64,000 nt of DNA from Actinophytocola sp. (GCA_009377475.1 WHTY01000006.1:1-64000); one strand, 5' to 3'. Numbered from the stretch's first letter, positions 24,177 to 33,736 are shown. The notes: generated from the letters alone by a model not told the origin. Translations and numbers: made by a program.

Positions 24177-24813
24177 TCCCGTTGGCGCGCTGCAGCGCCA
24201 GCACCGCCCACTTCGTCTGGTCGCGGTAGCACCCCGATCCGGTGAACGTGTAGCCGAGGTCGAACGCGTTCATCCGCCGTTGGAAGTCCTTCAACGCCAC
24301 CGCGCAGTCCCCGTAGGCGTAGACGACGCCCGGCCACGGCGGCATCTCCTCCGGCCCGGTGTCGATGTCGTCCATGTCTGGCAGCGGCGGCAACTCCCCC
24401 TCGCCGCCGATGTAGGCCGCGTCCTTGTACGACGGCACGACCTTACTGCGCGCGTCGACGTCTTCCCGCAGGTTGAGGAAGTGCTTGTTCGCGCACTCCC
24501 ACGGCTGCCAGCCGCGCATCCGGTACAGATACAGCGCGCGGTAGTCCTGCTCGGCTGGACTCGCCCGATGCGGCTTCCCCGTGCCGCCCACACTGCGCCA
24601 CGTCGGCAGGTCGAACTGGTACGCGCCGTAGTAACCCGTTCCGGTGTTGACGTCGTAGCGGTTGCTGGACTCGCACATCCGCAGCTGCGCCCACTGCTCC
24701 CACGTCGGATCGGACGCGGCGGGTAGCGCGAACACCGCACTCGCCGAGCCGGCGACCGCGAGCACCACCGCAACGCGCACGAGACCCCGCAGCGCACCCC
24801 GGACACGACCCAT
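24106..24813 (-). CDS. Transglycosylase / resuscitation-promoting-factor-like secreted protein
   Basis: 235 residues. Sec signal peptide at the N-terminus (LVRVAVVLAVAGSASAVFALPAASDP). The next domain resembles the Rpf/transglycosylase fold: WEQWAQLRMCESSNRYDVNTGTGYYGAYQFDLPTWRSVGG with the catalytic Glu after the Cys (CES). A central linker and a C-terminal peptidoglycan-binding-like segment follow (CAVALKDFQRRMNAF; WAVLALQRANGINDSGLLGPKTWRA). It probably cleaves or binds peptidoglycan outside the cell. Its last 71 bp are antisense to the GDPD gene. Confidence 0.85.
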   Translation of the reverse strand: MGRVRGALRGLVRVAVVLAVAGSASAVFALPAASDPTWEQWAQLRMCESSNRYDVNTGTGYYGAYQFDLPTWRSVGGTGKPHRASPAEQDYRALYLYRMRGWQPWECANKHFLNLREDVDARSKVVPSYKDAAYIGGEGELPPLPDMDDIDTGPEEMPPWPGVVYAYGDCAVALKDFQRRMNAFDLGYTFTGSGCYRDQTKWAVLALQRANGINDSGLLGPKTWRAAWEGTPPRP

Positions 24814-25100
24814 AACTCAGCACGGTAAGCAGCGCACACAACCGCCACAAGAGTCACACCGAGCACATCAGCATCACACGCGACAAAAAGAACCCACCTG
24901 GGCGACAGCGAGGGCACACCGACGGCGGCACGGGCAACCCATCTGGGCGACATCCCGCACACCGCTAAACGACCCCCTCCGTTCGTCGCAGCGTGCACGG
25001 CGGGACTGCGAATTGGCCACGATCCGCGCGCGCGTCCCACGCCCCACGGCAGCGCCCAGTAATGTCCGCCCCACCAGCCCCACACGAAACGCGAGGTGGC

Positions 25101-26525
25101 ATGCACAGCGACCGTGTCGGCCCCGTTCCGGCGACCGACCCCCGAGCCCGCAAACGCGAGCAGCGCGGTTGGTACTTCTACGACTGGGCCGCCCAGCCGA
25201 TGTACACCTCGGTCACCACGACCTTCGGCGCGCTGTTCCTCAAAGCGCTGGCCACCGAGGACGCCAAGCAAAACACCGCGCTGAACGGCGTGAATGCCTG
25301 CATGCGGCCGGACGGCACCGAGAGCAGCTTGACCAACTGCGATGTCAGCCTGCTCGGCTGGACGATGTCGGCGGGCGTGGTGTGGAATTACCTCGTCGCG
25401 GCGGCGCTGATCGCGCAGGTCATCGTGCTGCCCATCACCGGGGCGCTCAACGACCGCAGCCGCAACCGCAAGCGCATCCTCGGCACACTGGCGTTCATCG
25501 GGTCGACCGCGATCGCGCTCATGGTGTTCGCGGCAGGTGACAACTGGCAGCTCGCCGCGCTGCTGTACCTGATCGGGCAGGTCGCGGCTGGCGCGTCGAT
25601 CATCGTCTACTACTCGTTCCTCATGGACGTCGCCGAGCCCGACGAACGCGACGCCGTGTCCTCGCGGGGCTGGGCGTTGGGCTATCTCGGCGGCGCGCTG
25701 GCGCTGGCGATCCAGCTGGTGCTGGTGTTCCTGCACGACTCGGTCGGTCTCACCGAGGGCGAGGCGGTGCGGGTCGCGTTCCTGATGTCCGGGATCTGGT
25801 GGGCGGCGTTCACGCTGATCCCGCTGCGCCGCATCGTGCAGCGCAGCGACCCACCACCCCTGGCCGGGAGCCGCTCGGTGCTGACCACCGGGTTCGCCGA
25901 ACTGTGGGACACGATCAAAGGGGCCATCGCTCTCCCGCTGACGCTGCTGTTCCTCGGCGCGTACCTGGTCTACAACGACGGCGTCGCGACCGTCATCAAC
26001 GTCTCCGCGCAGTACGGCGACCAGGAGCTCGGCTTCGGACCCGACGTCCTGAGCGTGACGATCCTCGTCGTGCAGCTCATCGCGTTCGTCGGCGCGTGGG
26101 CGCTCGGCAGGGTCGCCGTCCGGGTGGGCGCGAAACGCACCATCCTCGGCTGTCTCGTGCTCTGGATCGGCGTGCTCATCGCCGCGTACTACCTGCAGCC
26201 GGGCGACAAGCTCATGTTCTGGTCGGTCGCGGCGGGCATCGGCTTCGTGCTCGGCGGCACGCAGGCGCTGTCCCGCTCGCTATACAGCCAGCTCATCCCG
26301 TCCGGCAAGGAGGGACAGTACTTCTCGCTGTACGAGATGACCGAGCGCGGGACGTCGTGGATGGGGCCGCTGCTGTTCGGCGTCATCGCGGACGCCACCG
26401 GGTCGTTCCGGCCTGCCATCATCGCGCTGACGGTGTTCTTCGTTGTCGGCTTCTGCCTGCTCGCACTTGTGCCGGTACGCAGGGCCATCAGGGCGGCGGG
26501 CAACGAGCCACCGGCGCTAGTCTGA
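25101..26525 (+). CDS. MFS transporter, UMF1 / Atg22-like family
   Basis: 474 residues with about 12 membrane helices. WYFYDWAAQPMYTSVTTTFGALFL at the start of helix 1 is the hallmark of the UMF1 (vacuole effluxer Atg22-like) branch, with the cytoplasmic loop GALNDRSRNRKRILG. It is a secondary transporter, possibly amino-acid-related by family analogy. The start ATG 25101 has GAGGTGG just upstream; the frame is open for 36 codons before it. The flanking gap 24814-25100 shows nothing specific. Confidence 0.88.
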   Translation: MHSDRVGPVPATDPRARKREQRGWYFYDWAAQPMYTSVTTTFGALFLKALATEDAKQNTALNGVNACMRPDGTESSLTNCDVSLLGWTMSAGVVWNYLVAAALIAQVIVLPITGALNDRSRNRKRILGTLAFIGSTAIALMVFAAGDNWQLAALLYLIGQVAAGASIIVYYSFLMDVAEPDERDAVSSRGWALGYLGGALALAIQLVLVFLHDSVGLTEGEAVRVAFLMSGIWWAAFTLIPLRRIVQRSDPPPLAGSRSVLTTGFAELWDTIKGAIALPLTLLFLGAYLVYNDGVATVINVSAQYGDQELGFGPDVLSVTILVVQLIAFVGAWALGRVAVRVGAKRTILGCLVLWIGVLIAAYYLQPGDKLMFWSVAAGIGFVLGGTQALSRSLYSQLIPSGKEGQYFSLYEMTERGTSWMGPLLFGVIADATGSFRPAIIALTVFFVVGFCLLALVPVRRAIRAAGNEPPALV

Positions 26526-26780
26526 TGTCCGAAACGTTCCCCTTGCGCGAGCCAAGCGACCAATCCATTACGCAGAGTTACTCGGGTGATATCCCTCATG
26601 GTGGCGGTTTGACCGCAACCGTTATCTGTCAAGCTGACTAAGACAATGCTTAACCCAAACGGGGGTTATCTGCATGTCGAAAGGCACAACGTCGTCACGT
26701 CTGCGGTTCAGTGACGTCTCAGTCCCGCAAGCTAGAACGACAGCGTGACGCGATACATAGTGTGCTCCGACGGTGTACTC
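26526..26780. other. Gene-free stretch upstream of the rbpA promoter
   Basis: No supported gene on either strand. It is somewhat richer in A+T than the flanking genes (e.g. GGTTATCTGCATGTCG around 26665), which fits a regulatory region. Together with 26809-26862 it makes a 337-bp leader for rbpA. I see no riboswitch fold I can name. Confidence 0.5.
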
Positions 26781-26808
26781 GGGAATCCTGACGGCCTGCC
26801 CACCGTTG
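26781..26808 (+). promoter_or_regulatory. SigR/SigH-type promoter of rbpA
   Basis: GGGAAT (26781-26786) followed by an 18-bp spacer and GTTG (26805-26808) matches the oxidative-stress ECF consensus GGGAAT-N18-GTT used by Streptomyces SigR and mycobacterial SigH. It is 55 bp upstream of the rbpA start. The Streptomyces rbpA gene is a known SigR target, so the match is expected as well as seen. Confidence 0.75.
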
Positions 26809-26862
26809 CATAGGGTAAGCGCCGACGGGCTGACGTGAGCCTGAACAGAAAGGAACGACAAC

Positions 26863-27207
26863 ATGGCCGACCGTGTTCTCCGTGGCAGCAGACTGGGAGC
26901 GGTCAGCTACGAGACCGACCGCAACCACGACCTCGCGCCGAGGCGCACCGTCAGCTACGCCTGCCCCAAGGACCACGAGTTCGAGGTTCCGTTCTCGGAC
27001 GACGCCGAGATCCCCTCGGTCTGGGAGTGCCGCCTCCACGGCACCGAGTCGAAGATCATCGACGGCACCGAGGAAGAGCAGAAGAAGGTCAAGCCGGCAC
27101 GCACCCACTGGGACATGCTGTTGGAGCGCCGCACCATCGATGAGCTGGAGGAGCTGCTCGACGAGCGGCTCGCTGAGCTGAAGGACCGCCGCTCCCGCAG
27201 TGCTTGA
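26863..27207 (+). CDS. rbpA: RNA polymerase-binding protein RbpA
   Basis: 114 residues, normal length. It binds the principal sigma factor and RNA polymerase beta' and stimulates open-complex formation. MADRVLRGSRLGAVSYETDRN is the N-terminal tail, VSYACPKDHEFEVPFSDDAEIPSVWECRLHG is the core domain (its Cys/His residues hold zinc in Streptomyces-type members), and ARTHWDMLLERRTIDELEELLDERL is the basic linker and sigma-interacting helices. AAAGGA precedes the ATG. It is transcribed alone towards ppm1, with a strong terminator between them. Confidence 0.98.
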   Translation: MADRVLRGSRLGAVSYETDRNHDLAPRRTVSYACPKDHEFEVPFSDDAEIPSVWECRLHGTESKIIDGTEEEQKKVKPARTHWDMLLERRTIDELEELLDERLAELKDRRSRSA

Positions 27208-27274
27208 CGAGGGCCTGACGTCGCACACGCGCCTCGGCGCGCGGTGACCGCCCTCGGCCTCACATCGGCGCAGA

Positions 27275-27315
27275 CCGTGAAGGCCCCGCAGCACGACGCT
27301 GCGGGGCCTTCACGG
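27275..27315. terminator. Strong bidirectional terminator between rbpA and ppm1
   Basis: Perfect 18-bp stem CCGTGAAGGCCCCGCAGC (27275-27292) with its complement (27298-27315) and a 5-base loop, ACGAC. It lies between the convergent 3' ends of rbpA (27207) and ppm1 (27340) and can act on both strands. Confidence 0.92.
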
Positions 27316-27339
27316 TAGCCGGCCGGGTTTGTTGTCGGC

Positions 27340-28104
27340 TTAGCGTTTCAGCCGGTGCGCGAGCGCGGTGAGCTGTTCCCCGCGTCGGCGCAGCCCCCAG
27401 CGACCGACCTGCAGCACCGCTTCGAGCACGATGTCCTTGCTCATCTTCGACTGCCCCAACTCGCGCTCGGTGAACGTGATCGGCACCTCGGCGACGGTGA
27501 ACCCCGAGCGCACCGTGCGCCAGGCGAGGTCGATCTGGAAGCAGTAGCCCTGGGAGGCGACGTCGTCCAGCGGCAGCTTCTCCAGCACCGAAGCCCGGTA
27601 CGCCCGGAACCCGGCCGTGATGTCGCGGATGCCGACACCGAGGGCGATGCGGGAGTACAGGTTGCCGCCGCGCGAGAGCAGCTGTCGCCGTTTCGGCCAG
27701 TTGACCACCCTGCCGCCGGGCACGTAGCGCGAGCCGAGCACCAGGTCGGCGCGCCGCAGCGCGGCGAGGACGCGCGGCAGGTCCTCCGGAGCGTGCGAGC
27801 CGTCGGCGTCCATCTCGACCAGCGTGGCGTACTGCCGCGCCAGCCCCCAGCGGAACCCGGCGACGTAGGCGGCGCCGAGCCCTGCCTTCTCGGTGCGGTG
27901 CAGGACGTGCACCCGCTCGTCCTCGGCGGCCAGCGCGTCGGCCAGCTGCCCTGTGCCGTCGGGGCTGCCGTCGTCCACGACGAGCACGTGCACCTCGGGC
28001 ACCGTCTCGGTGAGGCGTTCGATGACGCCGCCCAGTGTGTCGCGCTCGTTGTAGGTCGGGATCACCACCAACACGGGTGTCGTGGTGTCACCGATTTCGC
28101 TCAT
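27340..28104 (-). CDS. ppm1: Polyprenol monophosphomannose synthase (Ppm1 catalytic domain)
   Basis: 254 residues from ATG 28104. A GT2 family enzyme that transfers mannose from GDP-mannose to polyprenyl phosphate at the inner membrane face, making the donor for lipomannan synthesis by MptB-type enzymes. Motifs: [53 protein letters not shown], and the C-terminal [16 protein letters not shown]. No membrane helices. It overlaps lnt by 17 bp. In M. tuberculosis the same two activities are one polypeptide (Rv2051c); here they are separate genes. Confidence 0.95.
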   Translation of the reverse strand: MSEIGDTTTPVLVVIPTYNERDTLGGVIERLTETVPEVHVLVVDDGSPDGTGQLADALAAEDERVHVLHRTEKAGLGAAYVAGFRWGLARQYATLVEMDADGSHAPEDLPRVLAALRRADLVLGSRYVPGGRVVNWPKRRQLLSRGGNLYSRIALGVGIRDITAGFRAYRASVLEKLPLDDVASQGYCFQIDLAWRTVRSGFTVAEVPITFTERELGQSKMSKDIVLEAVLQVGRWGLRRRGEQLTALAHRLKR

Positions 28105-29713
28105 GCACTCCTCCCGACTCGGCCCGGCCGCTGAGTCCGCTTGCGGAACCGCGGCCACGGATCCGCCACCCTATCCGACCAAGCAACGCGGCAAGTCCGG
28201 CACCGATGATGATCCACTCCGGCCATGAGCCGACGACCGTGGCGACCGTGGTGGTGTCGCGCAGGCCGACGTCGGCGACGAGCGAGTCCGCGGTGTAGAG
28301 CCCGGTCTCCTGGCGCACGCTGCCGTCAGGGGCGACGATGGCGCTCACGCCGCTGGTCGCCGCGACGACGGCGGCCCTGCTGTGCTCCACGGCGCGCAGC
28401 CGGGACATCGACAGCTGTTGGTAGGTCATCTCCCCCGGCCCGTACCAGGCGTTGTTGGTGGGAATGACCAGCAGCTCGCCGCCATCGCGGACGGCGTCGC
28501 GCAGCACGTAGTCGTAGGCGACCTCGTAGCAGATCGCCAGCCCCGCCCGGACGTCTCCGGCGTTCAGCACGGCCGGGCCGGTGCCCCATTCCATGTCGGC
28601 GGTGTTGTCCAGGAACGGCGTGAACCACGCCGCGATCGGGCGCAGCGGCACGTACTCCGCGAACGGCACCAGCTCCTGCTTGGCGTAGCGGCCGTTCTGC
28701 CCGATGTCCGGGTCCCAGGCGATGACGGCGTTCTCGGCCTTGCCGTCCTCGCGGCCGTACAGCGCACTGATCAGCGCCGGGACGCCGAAGTCGCGCACCA
28801 TGGCGTCCAGCTCGGGGTCCTCGCCGACGACGGCGGTGGCGGTCTCCGGCCACACGAGGAGGTCGGGCCGCGGCTGCTCGCCCGCGTCGATGGCCTGCTG
28901 GAGCCGCTCGCTCTCCGCGAGGTGGTTGCGGCGGAGGACGTCCCGCATACCGAGCAGGTCGAGGCCCACGTTGGGGGCGTTGCCCTGCACGGCGGCGACC
29001 GTGACGGTGCCGGACGTCGGCGCGGTGCCGATGAACGGCCACATGATTCCGCCCGCCGCGACCGGCACGACGACGGCCAGCGCGGCGACCGCGAGCGCGC
29101 GGCCCCGTGCGCGGTCGGCGACGGCGAGCATCACCCTGGCGAGGCCGAGGCCGGTGAGCACCACGGCGAAGCTGACCAGCGGGACGCCGCCGAGCGCGGC
29201 GAGCGAGGTGAACACGCCCTCCGGCTGGCTGTACGCGACCCGGCCCCACGGGAAGCCGTTGAGCGGCACCGCGCCCCGCGCGGTTTCGATGGTGAGCCAC
29301 AGCGCCGCCATCCACACCGGCCCGCCGGGTAGCGGCGCGAGACCCACCATCGACGCGCCCGCGAACGCGGCGAACGACGCGACGACGGCGCTCAGCGCCA
29401 GCCACGGCGCGAGACCCATCTGCGCGCCGAGGAAGTCGTTGATCCAGAGCAGGTGCGGCAGCGTGAACGCGAGCCCGAACACCAGTCCGAGCCCGAACCC
29501 GGCGCGGGCGCGCCTGCCGTGCAGCACCAGGCCCAGCCCGGCGAACGCCAGCGGGGCGAGCCACCACAGCTCGCGCGGCGGGTGGCTCAGGAACAGCAGC
29601 ACGCCGGACGCGGCGGCGGCCAGCACCAGCCCGGCGACCGGCACCAGCCGCGCGCGGACACCGCTTCTCGCAGGCGACGTCTGCTGCGCGGCGGGGGTCA
29701 TGGTGCCGGTCAT
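28088..29713 (-). CDS. lnt: Apolipoprotein N-acyltransferase
   Basis: 541 residues. Six or more N-terminal membrane helices precede a nitrilase-like domain with the triad Glu (LVWPETATA), Lys ([15 protein letters not shown]) and Cys ([10 protein letters not shown]). It N-acylates lipoproteins in the outer leaflet. Start ATG 29713 overlaps the upstream amidohydrolase stop by 4 bp (ATGA); an alternative ATG is 4 codons in. Its 3' end overlaps ppm1 by 17 bp, so amidohydrolase - lnt - ppm1 is one operon. The last ~30 residues ([20 protein letters not shown]) look like the linker that joins Lnt to Ppm1 in fused homologues. Confidence 0.95.
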   Translation of the reverse strand: MTGTMTPAAQQTSPARSGVRARLVPVAGLVLAAAASGVLLFLSHPPRELWWLAPLAFAGLGLVLHGRRARAGFGLGLVFGLAFTLPHLLWINDFLGAQMGLAPWLALSAVVASFAAFAGASMVGLAPLPGGPVWMAALWLTIETARGAVPLNGFPWGRVAYSQPEGVFTSLAALGGVPLVSFAVVLTGLGLARVMLAVADRARGRALAVAALAVVVPVAAGGIMWPFIGTAPTSGTVTVAAVQGNAPNVGLDLLGMRDVLRRNHLAESERLQQAIDAGEQPRPDLLVWPETATAVVGEDPELDAMVRDFGVPALISALYGREDGKAENAVIAWDPDIGQNGRYAKQELVPFAEYVPLRPIAAWFTPFLDNTADMEWGTGPAVLNAGDVRAGLAICYEVAYDYVLRDAVRDGGELLVIPTNNAWYGPGEMTYQQLSMSRLRAVEHSRAAVVAATSGVSAIVAPDGSVRQETGLYTADSLVADVGLRDTTTVATVVGSWPEWIIIGAGLAALLGRIGWRIRGRGSASGLSGRAESGGVHERNR

Positions 29714-31320
29714 GACGTCTCGTAGATGGTCACGCCCGACCGCACGGTGCGCAGGCAGCGCGGCAGCGGGTCGTCCTGGCCGAGCGCGGGCAGTGGTGGC
29801 ACGCGGGAGCGTGGGTCGGTGGACCAGCGCTGCACCCGCGAGTCCGAGGCGGCGACGTGCAGCTCGCCCGCGTCCCACACGGCGTAGTGCGCGGGCGCGC
29901 CGGGCACGAGGCTGCCGCTGACGCCGTCGTTGACGCCCGCCGCGCGGTGGCCGCCCCTGGTGTGGGCGTTGAACGCGGCGCGGGCGGACAGCGCATGGCG
30001 GGGGGTGCGATGGGAGGCGGCGGCGCGCACGCTGGCCCACGGGTCGATCGGGGTGACCGGCGCGTCGGAGCCGCCCGCGAGCAGCACGCCGGTGGCGGCC
30101 AGCATCGCGAAGGGGTTCATGCGCTCGGCGCGTTCGGTGCCGAGGCGTTGGACGTACATGCCGTTCTCGCCGCCCCAGAGCGCGTCGAACTGCGGCTGCA
30201 CCGACGCGGTGACGTTCCAGGCGGCGAGCTGGGCGGCTTGTTCCTCGTCGATCAGCTCGACGTGCTCAAGGCGGTGCCTGCCCGCGACGATGGCGCGCCT
30301 GCCGCGTTGGCGTTCCGCCTCGGCGAACCCGGCGATGATCTCGGACAGCGCGGCGTCGCCGATGACGTGGAACCCGGCCTGCAGCCCGGCGTCGGTGCAG
30401 GCGATGAGGTGCGCGGCGATCTGCTCGGCGTCGAGGTAGCGCTCCCCCGTGCCGCCCGCGTCGGTGTACGGCTCGTGCAGGCACGCGGTGCTGGAGCCGA
30501 TGGCGCCATCGGCGAACAGGTCACCGGCGAGGCCCCGCGCGCCGAGCTCCTTGGCGCGCAGCACGGCGTCCTGACTTGTGGCGAGCTCGCCCCAGTACGG
30601 CACGACGTCCGGTAGGCCGGGGTCGTCGGCGAGGTCGATGAGCGCGGCGAGGTCGGCCTGGCCGCTGATGTCGGGTCCGGCGCACTCGTGGACGCTGACG
30701 ATGCCGTGCGCGGCGGCGGTGTCGAGGAACGCGCGCTGGGCGCTGGCGCGCTGCTCGGGAGCGATGTTGTGACGCACCATCGCGCGCACGTGGTGGTGCG
30801 CGGCGGCGGTCAGCGGCCCGTCCGGGGTGTAGCCGCCGACGTCGGTGACGTCGGGCGCCAGGTCGAGCAGCGCGGTGGACACCAGCGCGGAGTGGACGTC
30901 GATGCGGCTCAGGTAGGTGGGCACCGCGCCGACGGCGGCGTCGATCTCTGCCCTGCTCGGCAGGCGGGGCGACGTCCAGGTGCTCTCGTCCCAGCCGTGC
31001 GCGATGAGGATGCCGCCAACGGGGATCTCGCGCGCGGCGTCGGCGATGGCGGCCAGCAGCTCGCCCGCGTCCCGCACCCGCTCCAGGTCCACACCGGAGA
31101 GGTGCAGGCCGGTGGCGGTGGCGTGCACGTGGGCGTCGACGAAGGCGGGCGCGACGAACGCGCCGTCCAGGTCGATCTGCTCGGCGTCCGGGTGCAACGC
31201 GCGACCGGGACCGTCCTGGCCCACCCACACCACGGTGCCGTCCGTGACGGCCATCGCGGTTGCGTCGGGTGAGCTGGGTGAGTGAATCCGTCCGCCGGTC
31301 AGCAGGGTCGTTTCGTTCAC
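29710..31320 (-). CDS. YtcJ-like amidohydrolase (amidohydrolase-3 family)
   Basis: 536 residues. LLTGGRIHSPSSPDATAMAV opens the composite domain, APAFVDAHVHATATGLHL carries the HxH metal pair, and FHVIGDAALSEIIAGF plus RHRLEHVELIDEEQ supply later ligands; GGSDAPVTPIDPWASVRAA holds the catalytic Asp. This is the YtcJ/AepA-like group of metal-dependent hydrolases with unknown natural substrates. It heads the operon with lnt and ppm1 through a 4-bp overlap. No signal peptide. Confidence 0.87.
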   Translation of the reverse strand: MNETTLLTGGRIHSPSSPDATAMAVTDGTVVWVGQDGPGRALHPDAEQIDLDGAFVAPAFVDAHVHATATGLHLSGVDLERVRDAGELLAAIADAAREIPVGGILIAHGWDESTWTSPRLPSRAEIDAAVGAVPTYLSRIDVHSALVSTALLDLAPDVTDVGGYTPDGPLTAAAHHHVRAMVRHNIAPEQRASAQRAFLDTAAAHGIVSVHECAGPDISGQADLAALIDLADDPGLPDVVPYWGELATSQDAVLRAKELGARGLAGDLFADGAIGSSTACLHEPYTDAGGTGERYLDAEQIAAHLIACTDAGLQAGFHVIGDAALSEIIAGFAEAERQRGRRAIVAGRHRLEHVELIDEEQAAQLAAWNVTASVQPQFDALWGGENGMYVQRLGTERAERMNPFAMLAATGVLLAGGSDAPVTPIDPWASVRAAASHRTPRHALSARAAFNAHTRGGHRAAGVNDGVSGSLVPGAPAHYAVWDAGELHVAASDSRVQRWSTDPRSRVPPLPALGQDDPLPRCLRTVRSGVTIYETS

Positions 31321-31466
31321 GAGTGCAGTTTGCCTTGTCCCAGCTCAGCGGTGCAGTGCCGGTCGTTCAGCGTCACAGCACGATCACACAACACCGCAAG
31401 ATTTGCGTTCTAATGTCAGTATGACAGGATTATTTGTGGTACTCGCCCCATAAGGAGGACAACACG

Positions 31467-32870
31467 ATGACCGCCGTTGCCGGGCCGGAACAGACCGTCA
31501 CCAGCGATCCGCACCTGGAGCAGCCCTACGTCTACCGGCGCAGGGAGCTGACCGAGCCCGACTGGCGCCGCTTCCCCGGCTGGGCCGACGTCACCGAGGC
31601 GCAGTGGCGCGACGCGCAGTGGCAGCGGGTGAACTGCGTGCGCAACATCAAACAGCTTCGGAAGGTGCTCGGTGACACCGTCGACGAGCGCTTCTACGAG
31701 GACCTGGCGGCCGACCAGCAGGGCATGGCGACGATGTCGATGCTGTTGCCGCCGCAGATGCTGAACACCATGGCGCCTGACGCCGACGGCGGCGATGGCG
31801 CTGCGCTGACGGACGCGTTGTTCGCGGACCCGATCCGGCACTACATGATGCCGGTGCGCTCCGACCGCGACCCGTACTGGCCGTCGCACCCGCACGCCGA
31901 GCGTGACTCGCTGCACGAGGCCGAGATGTGGGTCGTCGAGGGCCTGACGCACCGCTACCCCACCAAGGTGCTCGCCGAGCTGCTGTCGACGTGCCCGCAG
32001 TACTGCGGCCACTGTACCCGCATGGACCTGGTCGGCAACTCGACGCCGCTGATCGACAAGCACAAGCTCGCGCTCAAGCCGGTCGACCGGCAGGACGCGA
32101 TGATCGACTACCTCAAGAACACCCCCGGCGTGCGGGACGTCGTCGTCTCCGGCGGTGACGTCGCCAACGTGCCGTGGCACCAGCTGGAGTCGTTCTTGAT
32201 GCGGCTGCTCGACGTCGAGACGGTGCGCGACATCCGGCTCGCCACGAAGGCGCTGGCCGGGCTGCCGCAGCACTGGCTCCAGCCGAAGGTCGTCGAGGGC
32301 ATGGAGCGGGTCGCGCGCACGGCGGCGCGGCGCGGGGTGAACCTGGCGATCCACACCCATGTCAACCACGCGCAGTCGGTGACGCCGTTGGTCGCGGAGG
32401 CGGCGCGGGCGATGCTCGACGTCGGCGTGCGTGACGTCCGGAACCAGGGTGTGCTGATGCGCGGGGTGAACGACACGTCGGACGCGCTGCTGGACCTGTG
32501 CTTCGCGCTGCAAGGTGAGGCGAGCATCCTGCCGTACTACTTCTACATGTGCGACATGATTCCGAACTCGGAGCACTGGCGCGTCGCGGTGTGGGAGGCG
32601 CAGCGGCTGCAGCACTCGATCATGGGGTATCTGCCCGGCTACGCGACGCCGCGCATCATCTGCGACGTGCCGTACGTCGGGAAGCGCTGGGTGCACCAGA
32701 TCGCCGAGTACGACCGCGAGCGGGGCATCTCGTACTGGACGAAGAACTACCGCACCGGGATAGAGCTGGACGACCCGGAGGCGCTGGAACGTCGTTACGA
32801 GTACTACGACCCGATCTCGACGTTGCCGGAGACCGGCCAGCGGTGGTGGGCCGAGCACGGCGCGAGCTGA
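31467..32870 (+). CDS. kamA: Lysine 2,3-aminomutase / KamA family radical SAM protein
   Basis: 467 residues. The radical-SAM cluster motif CPQYCGHCTR (CxxxCxxC) is intact, followed by VRDVVVSGGDVANVPWHQLE (SAM/PLP region) and LAIHTHVNHAQSVTP. Family enzymes move an alpha-amino group to the beta position using [4Fe-4S], SAM and PLP. ATG 31467 is chosen for its perfect AAGGAGG (31452-31458) nearby. It stands alone, without other lysine-fermentation genes; in actinobacteria such homologues are often of unclear substrate (lysine or glutamate). The upstream gap 31321-31466 presumably holds its promoter. Confidence 0.9.
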   Translation: MTAVAGPEQTVTSDPHLEQPYVYRRRELTEPDWRRFPGWADVTEAQWRDAQWQRVNCVRNIKQLRKVLGDTVDERFYEDLAADQQGMATMSMLLPPQMLNTMAPDADGGDGAALTDALFADPIRHYMMPVRSDRDPYWPSHPHAERDSLHEAEMWVVEGLTHRYPTKVLAELLSTCPQYCGHCTRMDLVGNSTPLIDKHKLALKPVDRQDAMIDYLKNTPGVRDVVVSGGDVANVPWHQLESFLMRLLDVETVRDIRLATKALAGLPQHWLQPKVVEGMERVARTAARRGVNLAIHTHVNHAQSVTPLVAEAARAMLDVGVRDVRNQGVLMRGVNDTSDALLDLCFALQGEASILPYYFYMCDMIPNSEHWRVAVWEAQRLQHSIMGYLPGYATPRIICDVPYVGKRWVHQIAEYDRERGISYWTKNYRTGIELDDPEALERRYEYYDPISTLPETGQRWWAEHGAS

Positions 32871-32888
32871 CCGGGCGCGCGGTGAGCC

Positions 32889-33017
32889 GCTTTCGCTGCG
32901 TTGGGACGCGGGGAACGGCGCTCCCGCTGCGAGCCCAAGGTGCCCTTCGGTACATATTGCGTGCCGAAGGGCACCTTCGGCACGTCCGCCTGACGCAGCG
33001 AAAGCGACATTCACCGC
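32889..33017. repeat. Nested composite of family-A and family-B repeats
   Basis: The outer arms CGCTTTCGCTGCGT (32889-32902) and ACGCAGCGAAAGCG (32993-33006) are family-A pieces in opposite orientation; the right one continues ACATTCACCGCA. Inside sits a family-B inverted pair, AAGGTGCCCTTCGG (32937-32950) and CCGAAGGGCACCTT (32964-32977). The whole can fold into one long stem-loop. It fills the gap between the convergent ends of kamA (32870) and the 2Fe-2S gene (33066), so it may also serve as terminator. Confidence 0.85.
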
Positions 33018-33065
33018 ACCATGCCCGGCCCCGACTCCGGGCATGACTTGACGGGACTGGCGGGG

Positions 33066-33725
33066 CTATCCGCCGAAGGCGGAGCCGATGCCGTCGAACA
33101 GCCCGCCGGACTCCTTGTCGCCGGACTGCTCGCCATCGGTGGACGTCCCGTCGGCGGGCTTGCCCTGCTGGCCGCCGGGACGCTGACCGGAGCCGCCCTG
33201 GCCCCTGTCGTTCGGCGGCGTGTCCTCGGGCGGACCCTGCGGCGGCTTGCCGTTGCCCGGCGGGTCCATCGGCATGCCAGCGACCTCCTTGATCGCGGCC
33301 CGCAACCGAGGATAGGTGCCGCACCGGCACATGTTCTCGATCGCGTCGATGTCGGCGTCTGTCGGCTTGGCCTTGCGCTGCAACAGCGAGACGGCCGCCA
33401 TGATCTGGCCTGGCTGGCAGAACCCGCACTGCCCGACGTCGGCGTCGATCCACGCCTGCTGCACCGGGTGCATGTCGTCGCCGTTGGCCAGCCCCTCGAT
33501 GGTGGTGACCTCTTTGTTCTTGCACTCGCCGACCGGCACGACGCAGGGCTGAATCTCCTCGCCGTCGAGGTGGCTGGTGCACGTGCGGCAGACGCCGACG
33601 CCGCAGCCGTACTTCGGGCCGGTGACGCCGAGCTTGTCCCGCAACACCCACAGCAGCGGCATGTTCGCGTCGGCGTCAACCTCGACTCGTTTGCCGTTGA
33701 CGGAAAATTTGTGCTTTTTCGGCAC
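33066..33725 (-). CDS. (2Fe-2S)-binding subunit of a molybdenum hydroxylase
   Basis: 219 residues. First cluster: GPKYGCGVGVCRTCTSH with QPCVVPV; second cluster: QCGFCQPGQIMAA with MCRCGTYPRLR. This is the CoxS/IorA small subunit that passes electrons from the Mo site. The usual length is about 150-165; here about 65 extra Gly/Pro/Gln-rich residues after PMDPPGNGKP form a disordered tail ending GSAFGG. It lies 11 bp after the large-subunit gene. No FAD subunit gene is adjacent, so the pair is IorAB-like. Confidence 0.92.
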   Translation of the reverse strand: MPKKHKFSVNGKRVEVDADANMPLLWVLRDKLGVTGPKYGCGVGVCRTCTSHLDGEEIQPCVVPVGECKNKEVTTIEGLANGDDMHPVQQAWIDADVGQCGFCQPGQIMAAVSLLQRKAKPTDADIDAIENMCRCGTYPRLRAAIKEVAGMPMDPPGNGKPPQGPPEDTPPNDRGQGGSGQRPGGQQGKPADGTSTDGEQSGDKESGGLFDGIGSAFGG

Positions 33726-33736
33726 GAAGGTCTCCT

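Noticed and set aside
26622..26864. A short minus-strand frame upstream of rbpA
   Set aside because: It crosses the SigR-type promoter, has no ribosome-binding site and matches no family.
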